64,000 bases of DNA from Salvelinus alpinus (GCF_045679555.1 NC_092110.1:3363390-3427389); one strand, 5' to 3'; positions 1-13,034 are shown, numbered from the stretch's first letter. The notes: generated from the sequence alone by a model not told the origin. Numbers and translations are program-made.

Positions 1-880
1 AAACATCTACACCGACTCAGCGTATGCTCATGGAGCAGTCCATACTGTTGGACCACAATGGGTTAGCAGGACATCAGCATAGATTACACAGATATGGGGC
101 AAGACAATGTGACAAATGGAAAAAGGTACCTGTTAGTTATGGTAGACAGGTTCTCTAAATAGGTTGAGGCAATGCCAACAGCAAGGGAGGATGCAAAATC
201 GATCATTAAGTGGCTCCAAACCGAACTCATACCAAGGTATGGAGTTCCAAGGCAAATCAGATCCGACAAACGGGTCCCATTTCAGTAACCAACACCTGAG
301 ACAGGTGGAGGAAAGATTGGGTATTGTACACAAGTTTGGGTTAGTGTACAGGCCACAATCTCAAAAGTCTCGTGGAACGCGCCAATCAAATGTATGTGCA
401 GGTTTGAAGTTGATTTGGGTTGAAGCCCTGCCCCTGGCGTTGCTGGCCATGAGAGCCTCTCCAGGTGCAGGCACCCATCTCTCTCCTCATGAGATAATGG
501 TTGGAAGAATTATGCTCGGTCCACCAAGGGAGGGAGGTCATATGCCCGCCCTTGATGTATAACAAATTGTAATGTCTGATAATTGACGGAACTTTCTGCA
601 GCTCTCTCCACACAGATTCACAAGGTCCAAAAGGGGAGCTGACGAGAGATCCGGCACCACGGAAGGTAAAAAATTGGTGACTGGGTGGGGTAAAAGTCCA
701 CAAGAGAAAGTGGCTAGAACCCAGGTGGACTGGACAGTACGAAGTGAGGGAGGTTACTTCACACTCAGTCCAGGTCAAAGGTAAATCAGGCGCACCTTGG
801 CACCACCTCACACATTGCACTCCAGCCCCAATCCCTTCTAGAACACTGACAGAAGTCAGAGCTGATTTAAACAGCTTAAA
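1..880 (+). pseudogene. Endogenous retrovirus pol 3' end (RNase H tail and integrase), broken
   Basis: Bases 1-80 read as the end of a retroviral RNase H domain (an IYTDSAYAHG-type motif is visible). After an internal deletion, about 125-560 reads as the integrase catalytic core, with the [10 protein letters not shown] block and the [13 protein letters not shown] block. About 640-860 resembles the integrase C-terminal domain followed by the end of pol. The reading frame is broken by stops and frame changes, and an in-frame stop sits at about 158-163. Integrase joins viral DNA to host DNA; this copy cannot encode a functional enzyme. The upstream part of the provirus lies outside the window. 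The env-like sequence that follows supports a simple gamma- or epsilon-like retrovirus layout. Confidence 0.8.
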
Positions 881-891
881 TCCGATTCCAA

Positions 892-2440
892 ATGAAGACA
901 TTCCTGACTCAGGGGATGCGGCATCAAACTCCGCCTCCCCTGAAAAAGGAACCTCGCCCATTTAGAGGGACATTTCTCCCTCCCTGGGCAAGACTAGGGG
1001 TATCTGGCCCCTTATTTGTGATATTACTCCACACACTCATAACTCTTAGGATAGTTTGGGGGTGGAGAGCTATACAGAGAATGGACAGAAGATGGCAGTA
1101 TTGCAGCACTCAACGGTCTCCCAGGAGCCTGTTTGAGTGCTGGTGACAGAGAAAAAACTTAAAACCAATTCGGAGTAGAGAGAATACGTTTAATAACTTA
1201 TTCAGGTTAAATTTACAGACTAATGATATTATTGTTATGGATTGGGTGACATGCGATATAAATTTAGCGAAGTATATGGTAAGTTTACACTTTGGAATGG
1301 AGAAAGTTGAGAAGTCGATTTTACTTATACGATAGTTTTGCTGCCAAACTTAGTTGGGGTAACTAGATGTTTTGCCTAGAGGCAGGAATAAGACAGTCAT
1401 TTTTGGTATTATATTGGCTAGTTGCTGCGTTCTGAACACAGGTTGAGCGCTAGTAAACGCATATCTTTATTTGAACTATACTAATCTATTTGATAAAAGT
1501 ACTAAACCTGTATATTTAACATTTGATAATAATTGGCAAATCCATATATTTAACCACAACTTTGAATTTAGCATTGAGTATTATAGGAGGAACGGGATAA
1601 AATGTGTACTTTCCCCACCGGGTGTGGTCGTATTAAATTATGCTAGAGAAAATTGGTTGTGTCATTTAGAGGGAAAATGTGTACATTATCGCTTTGAGAT
1701 ACTTTTCAAAAGTTGCTGAAAGTTATTGGTTTTTGTTTAGGTAACACCAGAGAATTCGAACAATAAGTAAACGTATTCTAAACGTGATCTGTTTTCATTA
1801 TGGGGAACAATGAACGACTCGCAACCTGGTATGGCTGGCAGGGAGTTTTTAAAGGGACAGTACACGTTTATCACAGTTGTGTTACATGAAACATCGGGGA
1901 AATTTAGAACGAATGATTTAAGGGTATTATCATAATTATTAGGTTTTGTTTTTGTGGTAAACGTTTGGGTTAAGGGGTTTTCCGTGTTCCCAGAGACAAG
2001 ATATCTTAAAAGAATACACTCATATTGGAATAGGAGTTTTACTTTCTGAGTTTTATTTAGGCAGGGGACTTTGAGAAGATAAAGGGTTCTTTTGGTATGC
2101 CTAGATATGGTATGGAACACGAATGTAGGTGTAACCTTTTTGACCTATTTTCATTGCATTTTCCGGTGACTTGATCACTCACGGGAGAATGTAGTGGGAA
2201 TAATGAATTTGTGTCATTTGGGATACTAGTTTATAACTCTTGACCATAAGGTTAGCATTTGTTTTGGCCATTAGAAGATAGAGATAGGTTTATTAAGGTT
2301 ATGTAAGGACTTTAGAGATTTACACTATAAGACATGTTGTTATTTTAAATCCATTTGGGATAGATAAAGTCAAAACAGTGAGACACTTAGTTAATATTGC
2401 AAAAGAACACATAGTTGTTATTGACTATTATTAGAAAAAG
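892..2440 (+). pseudogene. Probable env leader and surface-subunit remnant of the first provirus
   Basis: The stretch directly after the pol tail reads as a short open segment (892-1146) with a hydrophobic run at about residues 34-53, as expected of an env signal region overlapping the end of pol. Another open segment at 1471-1719 and several between 1740 and 2120 have mixed aromatic and Cys content and possible N-glycosylation sites. No segment has an unmistakable env motif, so the assignment rests mainly on position between pol and an LTR-like end. All frames carry stops. Confidence 0.35.
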
Positions 2441-2441
2441 G

Positions 2442-2505
2442 TGGGTCTACCCCGCACTGTTGAGACCTTGACAGATGGGTCTACCCCGCACTGTTGAGAC
2501 CTTGA
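2442..2505 (+). repeat. Tandem 30-bp direct repeat (period 34 bp)
   Basis: The 30-base unit beginning TGGGTCTACCCCGCACTGTT occurs at 2442-2471 and again, identical, at 2476-2505. It lies in the non-coding tail of the degenerate provirus. Confidence 0.95.
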
Positions 2506-2752
2506 AGGTTTGAGAGTAGAGTGGGGAGGGTGGACCAGGAAATGAGCAAGGTAGGCTGTGAAATAAGAAAGGAGAGAAAGGGTTTAACATATATAAGCAG
2601 CACAGATACATTTTAAAGTAGATAAGTCACTTGACAGAGAATTGGAAAAAAATAGATATGAATGTACGCCCAAGGGAGAATTGGATATGCGGCGAATGAA
2701 TGGGGCGTTTCCATATTATAATGTACTAAGTCATTATTTAGAGTAGGTAAGG

Positions 2753-2780
2753 TTGATACCTGGCCAGAGCCAGGTATCAA
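2753..2780 (+). promoter_or_regulatory. Perfect 12-bp stem hairpin before a polypurine tract
   Basis: TTGATACCTGGC (2753-2764) pairs perfectly with GCCAGGTATCAA (2769-2780) across a 4-base loop. A purine-rich run containing GGGGGAGGGG follows at 2783-2792. In retroviruses such a run primes plus-strand synthesis just before the 3' LTR. Confidence 0.75.
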
Positions 2781-2798
2781 ACGGGGGAGGGGTACATT

Positions 2799-3130
2799 GT
2801 GGTCTAGGATAGGATGGGGCCTATTGGAAAATAAACTAATGTAAAATTCAAAATTATAGCTAACAAATAGGTATAGAAGTTAAATATATAATCAGATAAA
2901 ACAAATGAGAAACTGGTGGTTAACCAAATCTGTATGTCCAGGATTTTATGCGTTGCAGGTGAATTAAAGGAGAAGGTGATTCACTCGACCTGGGGGCATA
3001 TCGCACTTGGAGGGTGAGACACACTGACACTGCCGAATGATCACAGAGTTAAGGAGAAGAACTGTTGCTAATAAAGCTCGGGGGTCAACTCCTTAATGAA
3101 AATTCCCTGACCCCGACCTTTCCTCACTGT
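2799..3130 (+). other. Candidate 3' LTR of the first provirus
   Basis: A TG dinucleotide follows the polypurine tract at 2799. The downstream sequence is AT-rich and holds an AATAAA signal at 3070-3075 followed by a C-rich segment, as at an R/U5 junction. No second LTR copy is in the window, so neither boundary can be proven and the right end is approximate. Confidence 0.35.
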
Positions 3131-3379
3131 GTACGTTCATAGAAGTGAAAGTGTTGTTTGACCTCTGGCTGATGATGTGTTCTTTGGGAGAGGGTGGGGT
3201 TTTACAGGACTGCTTGAAGTCCTGAGCTGTCTGATTAGGATACGATGGGGATGTTACCATCGCAGTGTTGCCAGAACCACCACCAGTTCTAACGGACCAG
3301 GGTTCAGCCGGCCTCCTCCACCACTTCAAGACCAAGTCCCACGCCATCACCTAAGCTCTCCAATCTGGTACAGGTAATA

Positions 3380-4640
3380 AATATAAAAGACATCTAAGAT
3401 AGTGAACAATTGGGGACTGAAACTGGTTATGAGGAAAGGGAGAATATGTGGTTGGCCTACAGAATACTTAATAGAAAGGACTGTGTCGTATGTGGACATG
3501 CCAGACCTATTCTGGCTGCTCACCCATTTGCCCTAAGTAATGTGGAAGGTTGGATGTGTATATTGGAAAGTTTAAGCCAAATTCAACCTTGTGTAAAACT
3601 CTTGAGTTTTGTGTTCCCAGAAGTACCTCCCCAGAAGGTACCGTGGGGAGTTAAGGCATATGGAGGATATTACAGCTGTAACACTGGTACAGGTAGAGGT
3701 AGAGACTATGGGAGGTTCCCTACTGCTGCCTGCATCACTAATGTCACTATTAACTAGAGGTGTTGCTGATGTATGGTGGATGTGTGGACCTGCCAGGCAG
3801 TTGACCCCCATTTTGAAAGGAAATTGTCGTTGCACATGTGTTTTGGCCAGTCTGATAACACCATTGCCTATTATTGAGGTTACAGCTAATCAACTTCTGG
3901 GAGCTGCACATGACACAGAGACTCGGTACCAACCCAGGAGACGGCAGAACCGTGACGCTCCTTGGTCCGAGGGTACAGATAACATGCACACCAACCTGTT
4001 GGGGTCCCAATAGGGGTCCCCCACGAATACCAGACATCAAACAGGAATGATGGCCTGTGGCATCTATTGCCCAGTTTGGCCCAGCTATTGTTGATGCTAA
4101 GCAGAATGCTTGGATCAATTATATCTACTATAATCAACAATGATTTGTTAAACTACACCCACACAGTACTTACGGGGATGGCTGAACGATTGGAGGCTAC
4201 CTCTCAAACCAGTAGACAAAATAGACTAGAACTGGACATGAGTCTGGCCAACCAGGGAGGTGTATGTAAAATGATTGGAGAACAGTGTTGCACGTTTGTT
4301 CCTAACAATACTAGTCCGGATGGGAGCATTTCAAAAGCTCTGAGTGGGTTGGCAAGGTTATCAGTGGAGATGAAGGGTCTTGCAGGTGTGGAGGAGAGTG
4401 GACTGTTCCCCTGGCTGGGTGGTTGTTTTGGTAAGTACACTGCAATGATGATTACTGGATTTCTGACAATAGTTGTTGTTTTTCATTTCTGTATTGCCTG
4501 TATCATACCTTGTTTGAAGAAGTTTGTTACAGATGTGTAAGGGGCCTCTGGTATGATGCCGTTGCTTGATGCTCCAGTTGGAGAGGCTGATACGAAAACA
4601 AGCTTCCGCAGGAGAGTGGGCTGACAGAGGAGGACCCTTG
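3380..4640 (+). pseudogene. Retroviral env remnant: surface subunit plus transmembrane module 1
   Basis: Segments in several frames form one env relic. About 3410-3757 resembles an env surface subunit, with a C-x2-C motif and a RPILAAHPFAL block. About 3740-4010 continues it in another frame and ends near a basic run (RRRQNR) that could be the former furin-type cleavage site. About 4067-4540 is a transmembrane subunit with a retroviral immunosuppressive-domain-like segment, a CKMIGEQCC (CX6CC) motif, a membrane span near the end (about 4437-4510) and a short tail. Frame changes and stops between the parts mean no complete Env is encoded. Env mediates receptor binding and membrane fusion; only relics are present here. 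Confidence 0.8.
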
Positions 4641-4879
4641 GTTTGCTGTAGTTGATGTTGTCGAATGAATAAAAAGTGATGTTTGTCCTCCCTGTTGTGA
4701 AGGTTTGAAGTTCCCGGGTGGCGACGAGCCCACCTGGTACAGGTTGTATAGAGGGATGGACCTGAGGGTTTAACATATTCTAGTTTTTTGGGTTACTAAT
4801 GTGTGGTTGGCCACTCCAGGTGTAGTTATTGGAGTGGTCTCCTTTTTGGTCCTTGCTTATTTACGACTCAACTTACATT

Positions 4880-5520
4880 GATGCTAGTGGTGTCCCTAGG
4901 GGGTGCCAGATGAATATAAACTGGTGGACTAAGTGACAGCTGGGTTTGAATCTTCTGTCTGTTGGTGGTGTACAGTTAATAAAAATGTGGACAGAATTAA
5001 CTACATTCATTTTAATGTCCAGAAACTGGGCAATTGGACTCAACAAGGATTTGAGGCGGTCCATGGACAATTGGCAGCTACATCCCTGATGGCATTTCAA
5101 AACAGAATCGCGGTAGATATGTTATTGGCTGAGAAAGGGGGGGTCTGTGCCATGTTTGGTGAGCAGTGCTGTACTTTCATTCCCAACAATACAGCTACGG
5201 ATGGGAGTCTGACTGAGGTATTGGAGGGACTCCGTACCCTTAATGGTAAGATGAAACAGCATTCTGGAGTGGACACGTCTATGTGGGACTCATGGATGGA
5301 TGCTTTTGGGAAATATAAGACGCTGGTTTCCTCCATCCTAGTATCTATTTCCGTGTTTGCAGGCATTCTTGTACTTTGTGGATGCTGTTGCATTCCATGT
5401 GCGCGCACGCTTGCTAGTCGTGTTATCACTGCCGCCATAGACCCTATTCAGGAAAGGGCCCAAATGTTCCCATTGCTTGATGATGGGGAAGCTGGACCTG
5501 TTTATCTATTTGAGGACTAA
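4880..5520 (+). pseudogene. Second env transmembrane module (longest intact env segment)
   Basis: An open segment from 4933 to the TAA at 5518-5520 covers a second env transmembrane subunit, and a little more can be read from about 4880 in the same frame across a stop. It contains an ectodomain with Trp/Asn-rich segment, the immunosuppressive-domain-like region, a CAMFGEQCC (CX6CC) motif, a hydrophobic membrane span at about 5325-5400 followed by a Cys cluster, and a cytoplasmic tail. It clearly resembles the module at 4067-4540 but differs at many positions. It lacks a surface subunit in frame, so it is a 5'-truncated env. It ends just before a polypurine tract and LTR. Confidence 0.82.
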
Positions 5521-5527
5521 GATACTT

Positions 5528-5655
5528 TTATGTCACGTCTCTTGTGAGACGTGAAGAGAGGGAATCAAAAATTTGTCTTCTGACAAATTTTATCCTTTAG
5601 TTTTGTCTTTTTATATACTTTATGTCACGTCTCTTGTGAGACGTGAAGAGGGGGA
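5528..5655 (+). repeat. Duplicated hairpin plus polypurine cassette before the LTR
   Basis: CACGTCTC-TTGT-GAGACGTG hairpins lie at 5534-5553 and 5626-5645, each inside an identical block of about 30 bases and each followed by a purine run (5551-5564 and 5644-5655). Between them a third hairpin has AAAATTTGTC (5568-5577) pairing with GACAAATTTT (5582-5591). The second purine run directly precedes the LTR and is the likely polypurine primer. Confidence 0.85.
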
Positions 5656-5657
5656 TT

Positions 5658-6158
5658 TGTAAGGAATTGTATTAGATATTGGTAACTTGTTTTGACAACT
5701 TCTCAACATTAGCTATGGATGACATAATATACACACTCCCTCTTTCTATTGGACATATGCTGGACTCATTGGACACATGCACGACACCCACAACTCCCCT
5801 CCCCCATGACAATCACTCAGACACACACAACTCAGGGTTGGAGCTCCAGACAAAGAACTATGTCAAGAACCAATGGAACGCCGACACCGGGTACGAGCAG
5901 GACTACCCACGACCCAGATCGACCAATCGGAAGGCCAGACGACAAGATCAACCTACTTTGCTTGTTGCCTATATAATCTGTATGTACTGCTTAGAGCGGC
6001 CTCTTCTCCGACGATTTCATAAGAATCTGACAGAAAGGGGCCGTGCACGTTTTTGCCTGATATCTTTACACTTTAATAAAACGGCCTTATAATAAAATTA
6101 TCCACCTCGTCCTATGTCTCCACTTGGTCTCCTGTCTCCAGTAAACGTTTTATCAACA
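5658..6158 (+). mobile_element. 3' LTR of an endogenous retrovirus
   Basis: The block starts TGT right after the polypurine run AGAGGGGGA and ends ...TATCAACA, giving the canonical TG...CA ends. It has a TATATAAT box at 5970-5977 and AATAAA signals at 6075-6080 and 6091-6096, placed as expected for U3-R-U5. Length is about 500 bp. The matching 5' LTR is not in the window, so the boundaries come from motifs only. Confidence 0.7.
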
Positions 6159-6159
6159 G

Positions 6160-7860
6160 TTGGGATTATGCCGGTTCATTGTTTAGCGAGCTACATCTGA
6201 ACAAAAGATAAGACTATATGTCTAAACAAAACACTTTTCCAGATGATTACATGACCCATCAAGTTAGCTAAGTGTGTCTGGGGTGATTCATATTTGGTTG
6301 TTTACTAAACTAAACTAATCACTCTGTTTAGCAAATGGTCTCACATGTGAATCCTTAAAGAGATGGGTGGAGCTAACGGTTAAGAGGGTGTAAACGATGC
6401 TGAATGGGTGTAGACAAAGAAGAGCGCTCCAGTAGGTGTACCAAAACATTCAAGGGCCATTTTCTCAAGTGGGATTAGAAGTTTATCAACTTTCAAAGCA
6501 GAATTACTTTCCTTTTGTTCTTCAACTGCAGTGTATGAAATACAATTTTGTAGCTCTGAGTCTCTACTTTTATCCAATGTAAAAAATAAAAATTACATTC
6601 AAATTTTGCTACATAAGACCGAATCATGGCGGTCGTTCAGAAATGTTCCTGCTTTTAAACAGCAATTTTACAGAGATTGAATTCTATATTTTACATTCAG
6701 GAGGTATACAACAAAGTATTAGAGAATAACTTGTCACTCACTGTTAACATAAATGTTTTTCAAGCAGCTGGCCAGTACATGCTAGATTTTGTTCTGGGTT
6801 CGTGCTGAGTACAGCAGTAAGATCTCCCTATGACAAAACCCATAATGCGTTAAGTCATTCCCCCATAGTGGTCCCTTTAGTTCAGTCTCAACCCTCATAG
6901 TGATAGTGGTGTCAGTCCAAGGGGTCCTGGTACTACATGCAGTAGACTAGCAATTCTCAACGGGTGGGTCACGACCCTAATTTGGGTCGCAGGAGGTTTT
7001 TAATGGGTTGCGGGTGTTATGAAAGAATACTACAGTCTAAACTTAACCCAGTTAGAAAGTGTCGTTGTAATGAGAGCCCACGAATGGACAGAGTACCACA
7101 TTCCAGGCCAAGATTTACAGTTCTGTAATTGACGCCGCCCCCTTTCAACAAGACCAATAAACTGCTATCCCTTTATCTCTTTATGACTCTGAATGGCCCT
7201 GAGTAGGTCAGGAAACATAAACCAGACCCTTCTGCAAGTCAGCAGACCACCTGGCGATCTGCATGTGTATCCCAAGAGGACAGTCAGGAATTGTTACTCT
7301 TTGTAACGAAGAGAAAATGGCACCAAGAGTACAAAAGGACATTTAAACATGTTTTCTTCACTGTATTAAAACTGAAGGACTCATGACACGTTGATGTAAC
7401 CTGAATCAATGTGATATCTTTCTTCTGATTTTCCTATGTCATACAATAAGTATAATTGGTATTTTAGTGTAACATAAAATATATGGACTTTACACAAGAA
7501 GTGTTTGTACAGGATACATATTCTATGTTAAAGATTATGAAACAGTCTTCTGTACAAGAAAAACATGAGGCTCAGGTTTATCTCATAAGAACATTAATTT
7601 GCGGGGTTTTCCTGAACAACAGGGCGTTCGCTTTTCACACTGTCCGGCCGTTAGAGCCTGCCTGCCTTTGAGTCTCCCTATAAATAAGAGGACTTACGAA
7701 ACAGAAGTCAGATCCAGTTTTGCAAGGCGAGGCCACGCCCGTGGGACGAATGATCCCAACTCCTTGGAAATTCAAAATACAGACCGAGGAAGCCTTATTC
7801 AACTCAAACAGAAGAATCACCTGAGAGGAACTTTGCCGAACAACACACTCTGCTCACTCA
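6160..7860. other. Unassigned intergenic stretch with a possible hAT end
   Basis: No gene was recognised. At 6952-6998 the sequence TTCTCAACGGGTGGGTCACG followed by ACCC resembles the terminal part of Charlie-like hAT transposons, but no matching right end was found. The remainder is AT-rich with no coding segment above about 90 codons that looks real. Confidence 0.4.
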
Positions 7861-7867
7861 CGACGAA

Positions 7868-9027
7868 ATGCTGAGTTGCATCCGTGGCCTCCAACTGCTC
7901 TTAAATACAAGTAAAACTAAATGCATGCTATTCAACCGATCGCTGCCTGCACCTGCCCGCCCGTCCAGCATTACTACTCTGGACGGTTCTGACTTAGAAT
8001 ATGTGGACAACTACAAATACCTAGGTGTCTGGTTAGACTGTAAACTCTCCTTCCAGACTCACATCAAACATCTCCAATCCAAAGTTAATTCTAGAATTGG
8101 CTTCCTATTTCGCAACAAAGCATCCTTCACTCATGTTGCCAAACACCCTCGTAAAACTGACCATCCTACCGATCCTCGACTTCGGCGATGTCATTTACAA
8201 AATAGCCTCCAATACCCTACTCAATAAATTGGATGCAGTTTATCACAGTGCCATCTGTTATGTCACCAAAGCCCCATATACTACCCACCACTGCGACCTG
8301 TACGCTCTCATTGGCTGGCCCTCGCTTCATACTCGTCGCCAAACCCACTGGCTCCAGGTCATCTACAAGACCCTGCTAGGTAAAGTCCCCCCTTATCTCA
8401 GCTCGCTGGTCACCATAGCAGCACCCACCTGTAGCACGCGCTCCAGCAGGTATTTCTCTCTGGTCACCCCCCAAACCAATTCCTCCTTTGGCCGCCTCTC
8501 CTTCCAGTTCTCTGCCGCCAATGACTGGAACGAACTACAAAAATCTCTGAAACTGGAAACACTTACCTCCCTCACTAGCTTTAAGCACCAGCTGTCAGAG
8601 CAGCTCACAGATTACTGCACCTGTACATAGCCCATCTATAATTTAGCCCAAACAACTACCTCTTCCCCTACTGTATTTATTTATTTATTTTGCTCCTTTG
8701 CACCCCATTATTTCTACTTCTACTTTGCACATTCTTCCACTGCAAATCTACCATTCCAGTGTTTTACTTGCTATGTTGTATTTACTTCGCCACCATGGCC
8801 TTTTTTTGCCTTTACCTCCCTTATCTCACCTCATTTGCTCACATTGTCTAGAGACTTATTTTTCTACTGTGTTATTGACTGTATGTTTGTTTTACTCCAT
8901 GTGTAACTCTGTGTTGTATGTATGTGTCGAGCTGCTTTGCTTTATCTTGGCCAGGTCGCAATTGTAAATGAGAACTTGTTCTCAACTTGCCTACCTGGTT
9001 AAATAAAGGTGAAATAAAAAAATCTCC
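7868..9027 (+). mobile_element. 5'-truncated non-LTR retrotransposon (reverse transcriptase C-terminus and 3' UTR)
   Basis: About 7880-8120 encodes the YKYLGVWLD block and the following thumb-like region of a LINE reverse transcriptase. After a frame change at about 8120-8160 the C-terminal portion continues to the stop at about 8628. The 3' UTR follows and ends in GGTTAAATAAAGGTGAAATA plus an A-rich tail at about 9000-9027. The same family recurs at 33893-34125 (plus) and 49325-50300 (minus). The catalytic part of the reverse transcriptase is absent, so the copy is dead. Confidence 0.85.
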
Positions 9028-9279
9028 CTAAGGGGACCGAAACATTCCACTGCACCCTAGTGCCTGAACAAGCTTTATTTCTTTGGACTGAACGCAATTG
9101 AGGACTGAGTCTGAGAAAGAAAGAGAACGTCTCCTATGCGTGTGAGCTCTGACGAAGGAAGACGCTTCTTCAGCTGTATGCTCCAACGCCAGGACCACTG
9201 GCCTTTTTCTTGTTTCATCTCTGTCATAACGGAAACCCAACTGAACCAGACGACACTCAGCCAAAAATACACGTAAATA

Positions 9280-9508
9280 CACTTCCGGTCAAACGTTTTA
9301 GAACACCTAATCATTCAAGGGTTTTTCTTTATTTTTACTTTTTTCTACATTTTAGAATAATAGTGAAGACATCAAAACTATGAAATAACACACATGGAAT
9401 CATGTAGTAACCAAATAAGTGTTAAACAAATCAAAATATATTTTATATTTGAGATTCTTCAAATAGCCACGCTTTGCCATGATGACAGCTTTGCACACTC
9501 TTGCACAC
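9280..9508 (-). mobile_element. Terminal fragment of a Tc1-like element
   Basis: The segment begins with CACTTCCGGTCAAACGTTTT and continues through an AT-rich terminal region typical of a salmonid Tc1 family. It stops abruptly where LINE sequence begins. No transposase motif remains. Confidence 0.55.
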
Positions 9509-9524
9509 ACTTTTAGCTGAGTGT

Positions 9525-9845
9525 CGGACAGATGCTGAGCAGTTGCCATACCAGGCGGTGGTGCAACCGGACAGGATGCTCTCGATGGTGCAGCTGTAGA
9601 ACCTTTTGAGGATCTGGTGAGCCATGCCAAATCTTTTCAGTCTCCTGAGGGGGAAAAGGGGTTGTCGTGCCCTCTTCACGACTGTCTTGGTGTGTTTGGA
9701 CCATGATAGTTTGTTTGATGTGAACACCAAGGAACTTGAAACTCTCGGACCCACTCCACTGCAGCCTCGTTGATGTTAATGGGGCCTGTTCGGACCTCCT
9801 TTTCCTGTAGTCCACGATCACCTCCTTTGTTGTCCTTGTACTGTA
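9525..9845 (-). mobile_element. L2-type LINE fragment (reverse transcriptase C-terminal part)
   Basis: Read on the minus strand this encodes the LKRFGM...ILKRFYSCTIESILSGCTTAWYG region seen in the other LINE copies at 13784-14484 (plus) and 38640-41510 (minus). It is truncated on both sides and frameshifted. It may have been cut by the Tc1 element that starts at 9857. Confidence 0.8.
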
Positions 9846-9856
9846 CTGTATATATA

Positions 9857-11459
<1,603 letters not shown>

Positions 11460-11478
11460 ATATATATATATATATATA
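11460..11478. repeat. TA microsatellite between two Tc1 elements
   Basis: An uninterrupted TA run separates the end of the first Tc1 element from the start of the second. Confidence 0.95.
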
Positions 11479-13017
11479 CACTGCTCAAAAAAATTAAGGG
11501 AACACTTAAACAACACAATGTAACTCCAAGTCAATCACACTTCTGTGAAATCAAACTGTCCACTTAGGAAGCAACACTGATTCACAATAAATTTCACATG
11601 CTGTTGTGCAAATGGAATAGACAATAGGTGGAAATTATAGGCAATTAGCAAGACACCCCCAATAAAGGAGTGGTTCTGCAGGTGGTGACCACAGACCACT
11701 TCTCAGTTCCTATGCTTCCTGGCCGATGTTTTGGTCACTTTTGAATGCTGGCGGTGCTTTCACTCTAGTGGTAGCATGAGACGGAGTCTACAACCCACAC
11801 AAGTGGCTCAGGTAGTGCAGCTCATCCAGGATGGCACATCAATGCGAGCTGTGGCAAGAAGGTTTGCTGTGTCTGTCAGCGTAGTGTCCAGAGCATGGAG
11901 GCGCTACCAGGAGACAGGCCAGTACATCAGGAGACGTGGAGGAGGCCGTAGGAGGGCAACAACCCAGCAGCAGGACCGCTACCTCCGCCTTTGTGCAAGG
12001 AGGAGCACTGCCAGAGCCCTGCAAAATGACCTCCAGCAGACCACAAATGTGCATGTGTCTGCTCAAACGGTCAGAAACAGACTCCATGAGGGTGGTATGA
12101 GGGCCCGACGTCCACAGGTGGGGGTTGTGCTTACAGCCCAACACCGTGCAGGACGTTTGGCATTTGCCAGAGAACACCAAGATTGGCAAATTCGCCACTG
12201 GCGCCCTGTGCTCTTCACAGATGAAAGCAGGTTCACACTGAGCACGTGACAGAGTCTGAAGATGCCGTGGAGAAGGTTCTGCTGCCTGCAACATCCTCCA
12301 GCATGACCGGTTTGGCGGTGGGTCAGTCATGGTATGGGGTGGCATTTCCATGTGCTCGCCAGAGGTAGCTTGACTGCCATTAGGTACCGAGATGAGATCC
12401 TCAGACCCCTTGTGAGACCATATGCTGGTGCAGTTGGCCCTGGGTTCCTCCTAATGCAAGACAATGCTAGACCTCATGTGGCTGGAGTGTGTCAGCAGTT
12501 CCTGCAAGAGGAAGGCATTGATGCTATGGACTGGCCCGCCCGTTCCCCAGACCTGAATCCAATTGAGCACATCTGGGACATCATGTCTCGCTCCATCCAC
12601 CAACGCCACGTTGCACCACAGACTGTCCAGGAGTTGGCGGATGCTTTAGTCCAGGTCTGGGAGGAGATCCCTCAGGAGACCATCCGCCACCTCATCAGGA
12701 GCATGCCCAGGCGTTGTAGGGAGGTCATACAGGCACGTGGAGGCCACACACACTACTGAGCCTCATTTTGACTTGTTTTAAGGACATTACATCAAAGTTG
12801 GATCAGCCTGTAGTGTGGTTTTCCACTGTCATTTTGAGTGTGACTCCAAATCCAGACCTCCATGGGTTGATAAATTTGATTTCCATTGATCATTTTTGTG
12901 TGATTTTGTTGTTAGCACATTCAACTACGTAAAGAAAAAAGTATTTAATAAGAATATTTAATTCATTCAGATCTAGGATGTGTTATTTTAGTGTTCCCTT
13001 TATTTTTTTGAGCAGTG
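11479..13017 (+). mobile_element. Full-length Tc1-like transposon of a second family
   Basis: CACTGCTCAAAAAAATTAAG at 11479 is mirrored by TTATTTTTTTGAGCAGTG ending at 13017. Length is 1539 bp. TA microsatellites flank both ends. A 5' fragment of the same family lies on the minus strand at 42296-42868. The encoded transposase is broken. Confidence 0.92.
11776..12759 (+). pseudogene. Tc1-type transposase, frameshifted
   Basis: Starting at MRRSLQPTQ (11776) the frame covers the DNA-binding domains and the first catalytic Asp in LFTDESRF, and ends at a TGA near 12249. About 12250-12340 carries the HDRFGGGSVMVWGG box in a different frame, with a further stop. From about 12340 a third frame holds the second Asp in MQDNARPH and [12 protein letters not shown] with the catalytic Glu, ending at 12759. 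The two frame changes make it non-functional. The start at 11776 is chosen because upstream codons do not look like transposase. Confidence 0.88.
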
Positions 13018-13034
13018 TATATATATATATATAT
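13018..13034. repeat. TA microsatellite flanking the second Tc1 element
   Basis: A TA run of about 17 bases directly follows the right inverted repeat of the second Tc1 element. Confidence 0.9.

Noticed and set aside
5679-6092. 137-codon plus-strand frame in the LTR
   Set aside because: It overlaps the TATA box and polyadenylation signals of the LTR and shows no protein motif.
6949-7020. Complete hAT element
   Set aside because: Only a left-end-like motif was seen; no matching right end or 8-bp duplication could be found.
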